Shown in pieces: positions 5,077 to 5,954 of a DNA stretch of 5,954 nt. Positions within the stretch are counted from its first letter, which is position 1, and the number at the start of each line of letters is the position of its first letter. Position numbers and translations under genes: made by a program. The stretch spans positions 1 through 5,954 of the forward strand of contig CACZSE010000286.1 in assembly GCA_902783735.1 (NCBI GenBank), given 5' to 3'. The notes under the pieces were generated by a model, which was not told the DNA's origin, searched no databases, and was given only the letters and a program-made list of their open reading frames with translations. This stretch comes from an uncultured Lachnospiraceae bacterium (GTDB taxonomy: Bacteria > Bacillota > Clostridia > Lachnospirales > Lachnospiraceae).

Positions 5077-5954
5077 ATGAAGATACTTTTCATTTCACTT
5101 GGATGCGACAAAAATACCGTAGATACGGAGATGATGTTGGGCATCCTGACAAAAAGAGGATATGAGATAACAGACAGCGAGGATGACGCCGATGCGGCAG
5201 TCATCAACACCTGCTGCTTTATCGGAGACGCCAAGCAGGAATCCATCGACAATATCTTGCAGCTGACGGCTCTTAAGCAGGAAGGAAAGCTTAAAGCGGT
5301 TGTAGTCACGGGATGTCTCGGTCAAAGATACAGTGAGGATATTCATAAAGAGATACCTCAGGTTGATGCGATACTTGGTATAAGCAGCTGGGACAAGATA
5401 GCCGATACTTTGGATAAGCTTCTTGTAAAAGAAGAAAAGTCTGAAGATGTTTTGGGGGACATCCAGTCTCCGGCACTTTGCGGATATGACAGAATGTTAA
5501 CTACATCGGGACACAGTGCTTATCTTAAGATCGCTGAGGGCTGCAGCAAAAGGTGTACTTACTGTGTCATTCCTTACATAAGAGGTAACTACAGATCAGT
5601 GCCGATCGAAACTCTCATCGAAGATGCCAAACGGCTTGCGATCAAGGGTGTTAAGGAACTGATCCTGGTGGCTCAGGAAACAACTCTTTACGGGACGGAT
5701 ATTTACGGAAAAAAGTCACTTCCGAGACTTTTAAAAGAACTTGCAAAGATAGATGATATAAAGTGGATCAGGATACTATACTGTTATCCCGAAGAGATAA
5801 CGGATGAACTTATAGAAACTATCAAAACCGAGCCGAAGGTCTGTCATTATCTTGATATGCCGATACAGCATGCATCCGATGAGATACTGAAAAAAATGGC
5901 CAGGAAGACCACAAGGGCGGAGATAACTCAAAGGATACAAAAACTGCGTGAAGA
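5077..5954 (+). CDS. rimO: Ribosomal protein S12 methylthiotransferase RimO, 5' part
   Basis: RimO is a radical SAM enzyme with two iron-sulfur clusters that methylthiolates the conserved Asp of ribosomal protein S12 (Asp88 in E. coli). The frame runs off the right edge; 292 residues are visible of about 440 usual, and the C-terminal TRAM domain is missing. The N-terminal UPF0004 domain begins MKILFISLGCDKNTVDTE and has the cluster cysteines Cys10, Cys46 (NTCCF) and Cys80 (TGC). The radical SAM domain has CSKRCTYC, with Cys156, Cys160 and Cys163, within EGCSKRCTYCVIPYIRG (154-170). QETTLYGTDIYG (200-211) and YLDMPIQHASDEILKKM (258-274) are RimO-like rather than MiaB-like. ATG 5077 gives the family N-terminus. 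The only possible ribosome binding site is a weak GGG at 5067-5069, and the terminator hairpin ends 16 nt before the start codon, so expression may be low or conditional. Confidence 0.94.
   Translation, partial: MKILFISLGCDKNTVDTEMMLGILTKRGYEITDSEDDADAAVINTCCFIGDAKQESIDNILQLTALKQEGKLKAVVVTGCLGQRYSEDIHKEIPQVDAILGISSWDKIADTLDKLLVKEEKSEDVLGDIQSPALCGYDRMLTTSGHSAYLKIAEGCSKRCTYCVIPYIRGNYRSVPIETLIEDAKRLAIKGVKELILVAQETTLYGTDIYGKKSLPRLLKELAKIDDIKWIRILYCYPEEITDELIETIKTEPKVCHYLDMPIQHASDEILKKMARKTTRAEITQRIQKLRE

Noticed and set aside
5058..5346. Two - strand open frames of 83 codons opposite the start of rimO
   Set aside because: The + strand encodes an unmistakable RimO N-terminus through the same bases; these are shadows.
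1..5954. Mobile elements, CRISPR arrays, tRNA or rRNA genes
   Set aside because: I found no spaced repeat array, transposase motif, terminal inverted repeats or cloverleaf-like sequence in the window.

Overview
The window (about 42% GC by eye, all genes on the + strand) looks like chromosomal core sequence from a Gram-positive anaerobe of the Clostridia, most likely Lachnospiraceae. That placement is an inference from the yicC-gmk-rpoZ-rimO order, the style of the proteins and the presence of a clostripain-type peptidase. I could not run a search.

Layout. Positions 1-1359 hold the 3' part of a clostripain-like (peptidase C11) gene: the end of the peptidase domain, a Ser/Gly-rich linker and an acidic C-terminal region. 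After a 73-nt gap comes a complete rqcH (NFACT family, 1433-3193). A good housekeeping promoter (TTGACT, 18-nt spacer, TATAAT) overlaps the rqcH stop codon. It heads a tightly packed group: yicC (3280-4158), gmk (4170-4787) and rpoZ (4799-5035), with 11-nt gaps and strong Shine-Dalgarno sites that overlap or abut the upstream stop codons. A clear intrinsic terminator follows rpoZ. rimO starts only 16 nt after the hairpin (11 nt after the U-tract) and runs off the right edge (5077-5954).

The genes share an RNA and translation theme. RqcH rescues obstructed 50S subunits by adding alanine tails. YicC is an endoribonuclease. Gmk makes GDP from GMP. Omega is an RNA polymerase subunit. RimO methylthiolates ribosomal protein S12. 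The peptidase is probably a separate, exported function.

I see no mobile element, CRISPR array, tRNA or rRNA, and no clearly new multi-gene system. The points worth a second look are small-scale: leader hairpins next to the rqcH and yicC start sites, a perfect GC-rich hairpin inside an rqcH segment absent from the Bacillus homologue, a Glu-for-Asp change at a known RqcH functional site, and a strong terminator directly in front of rimO.
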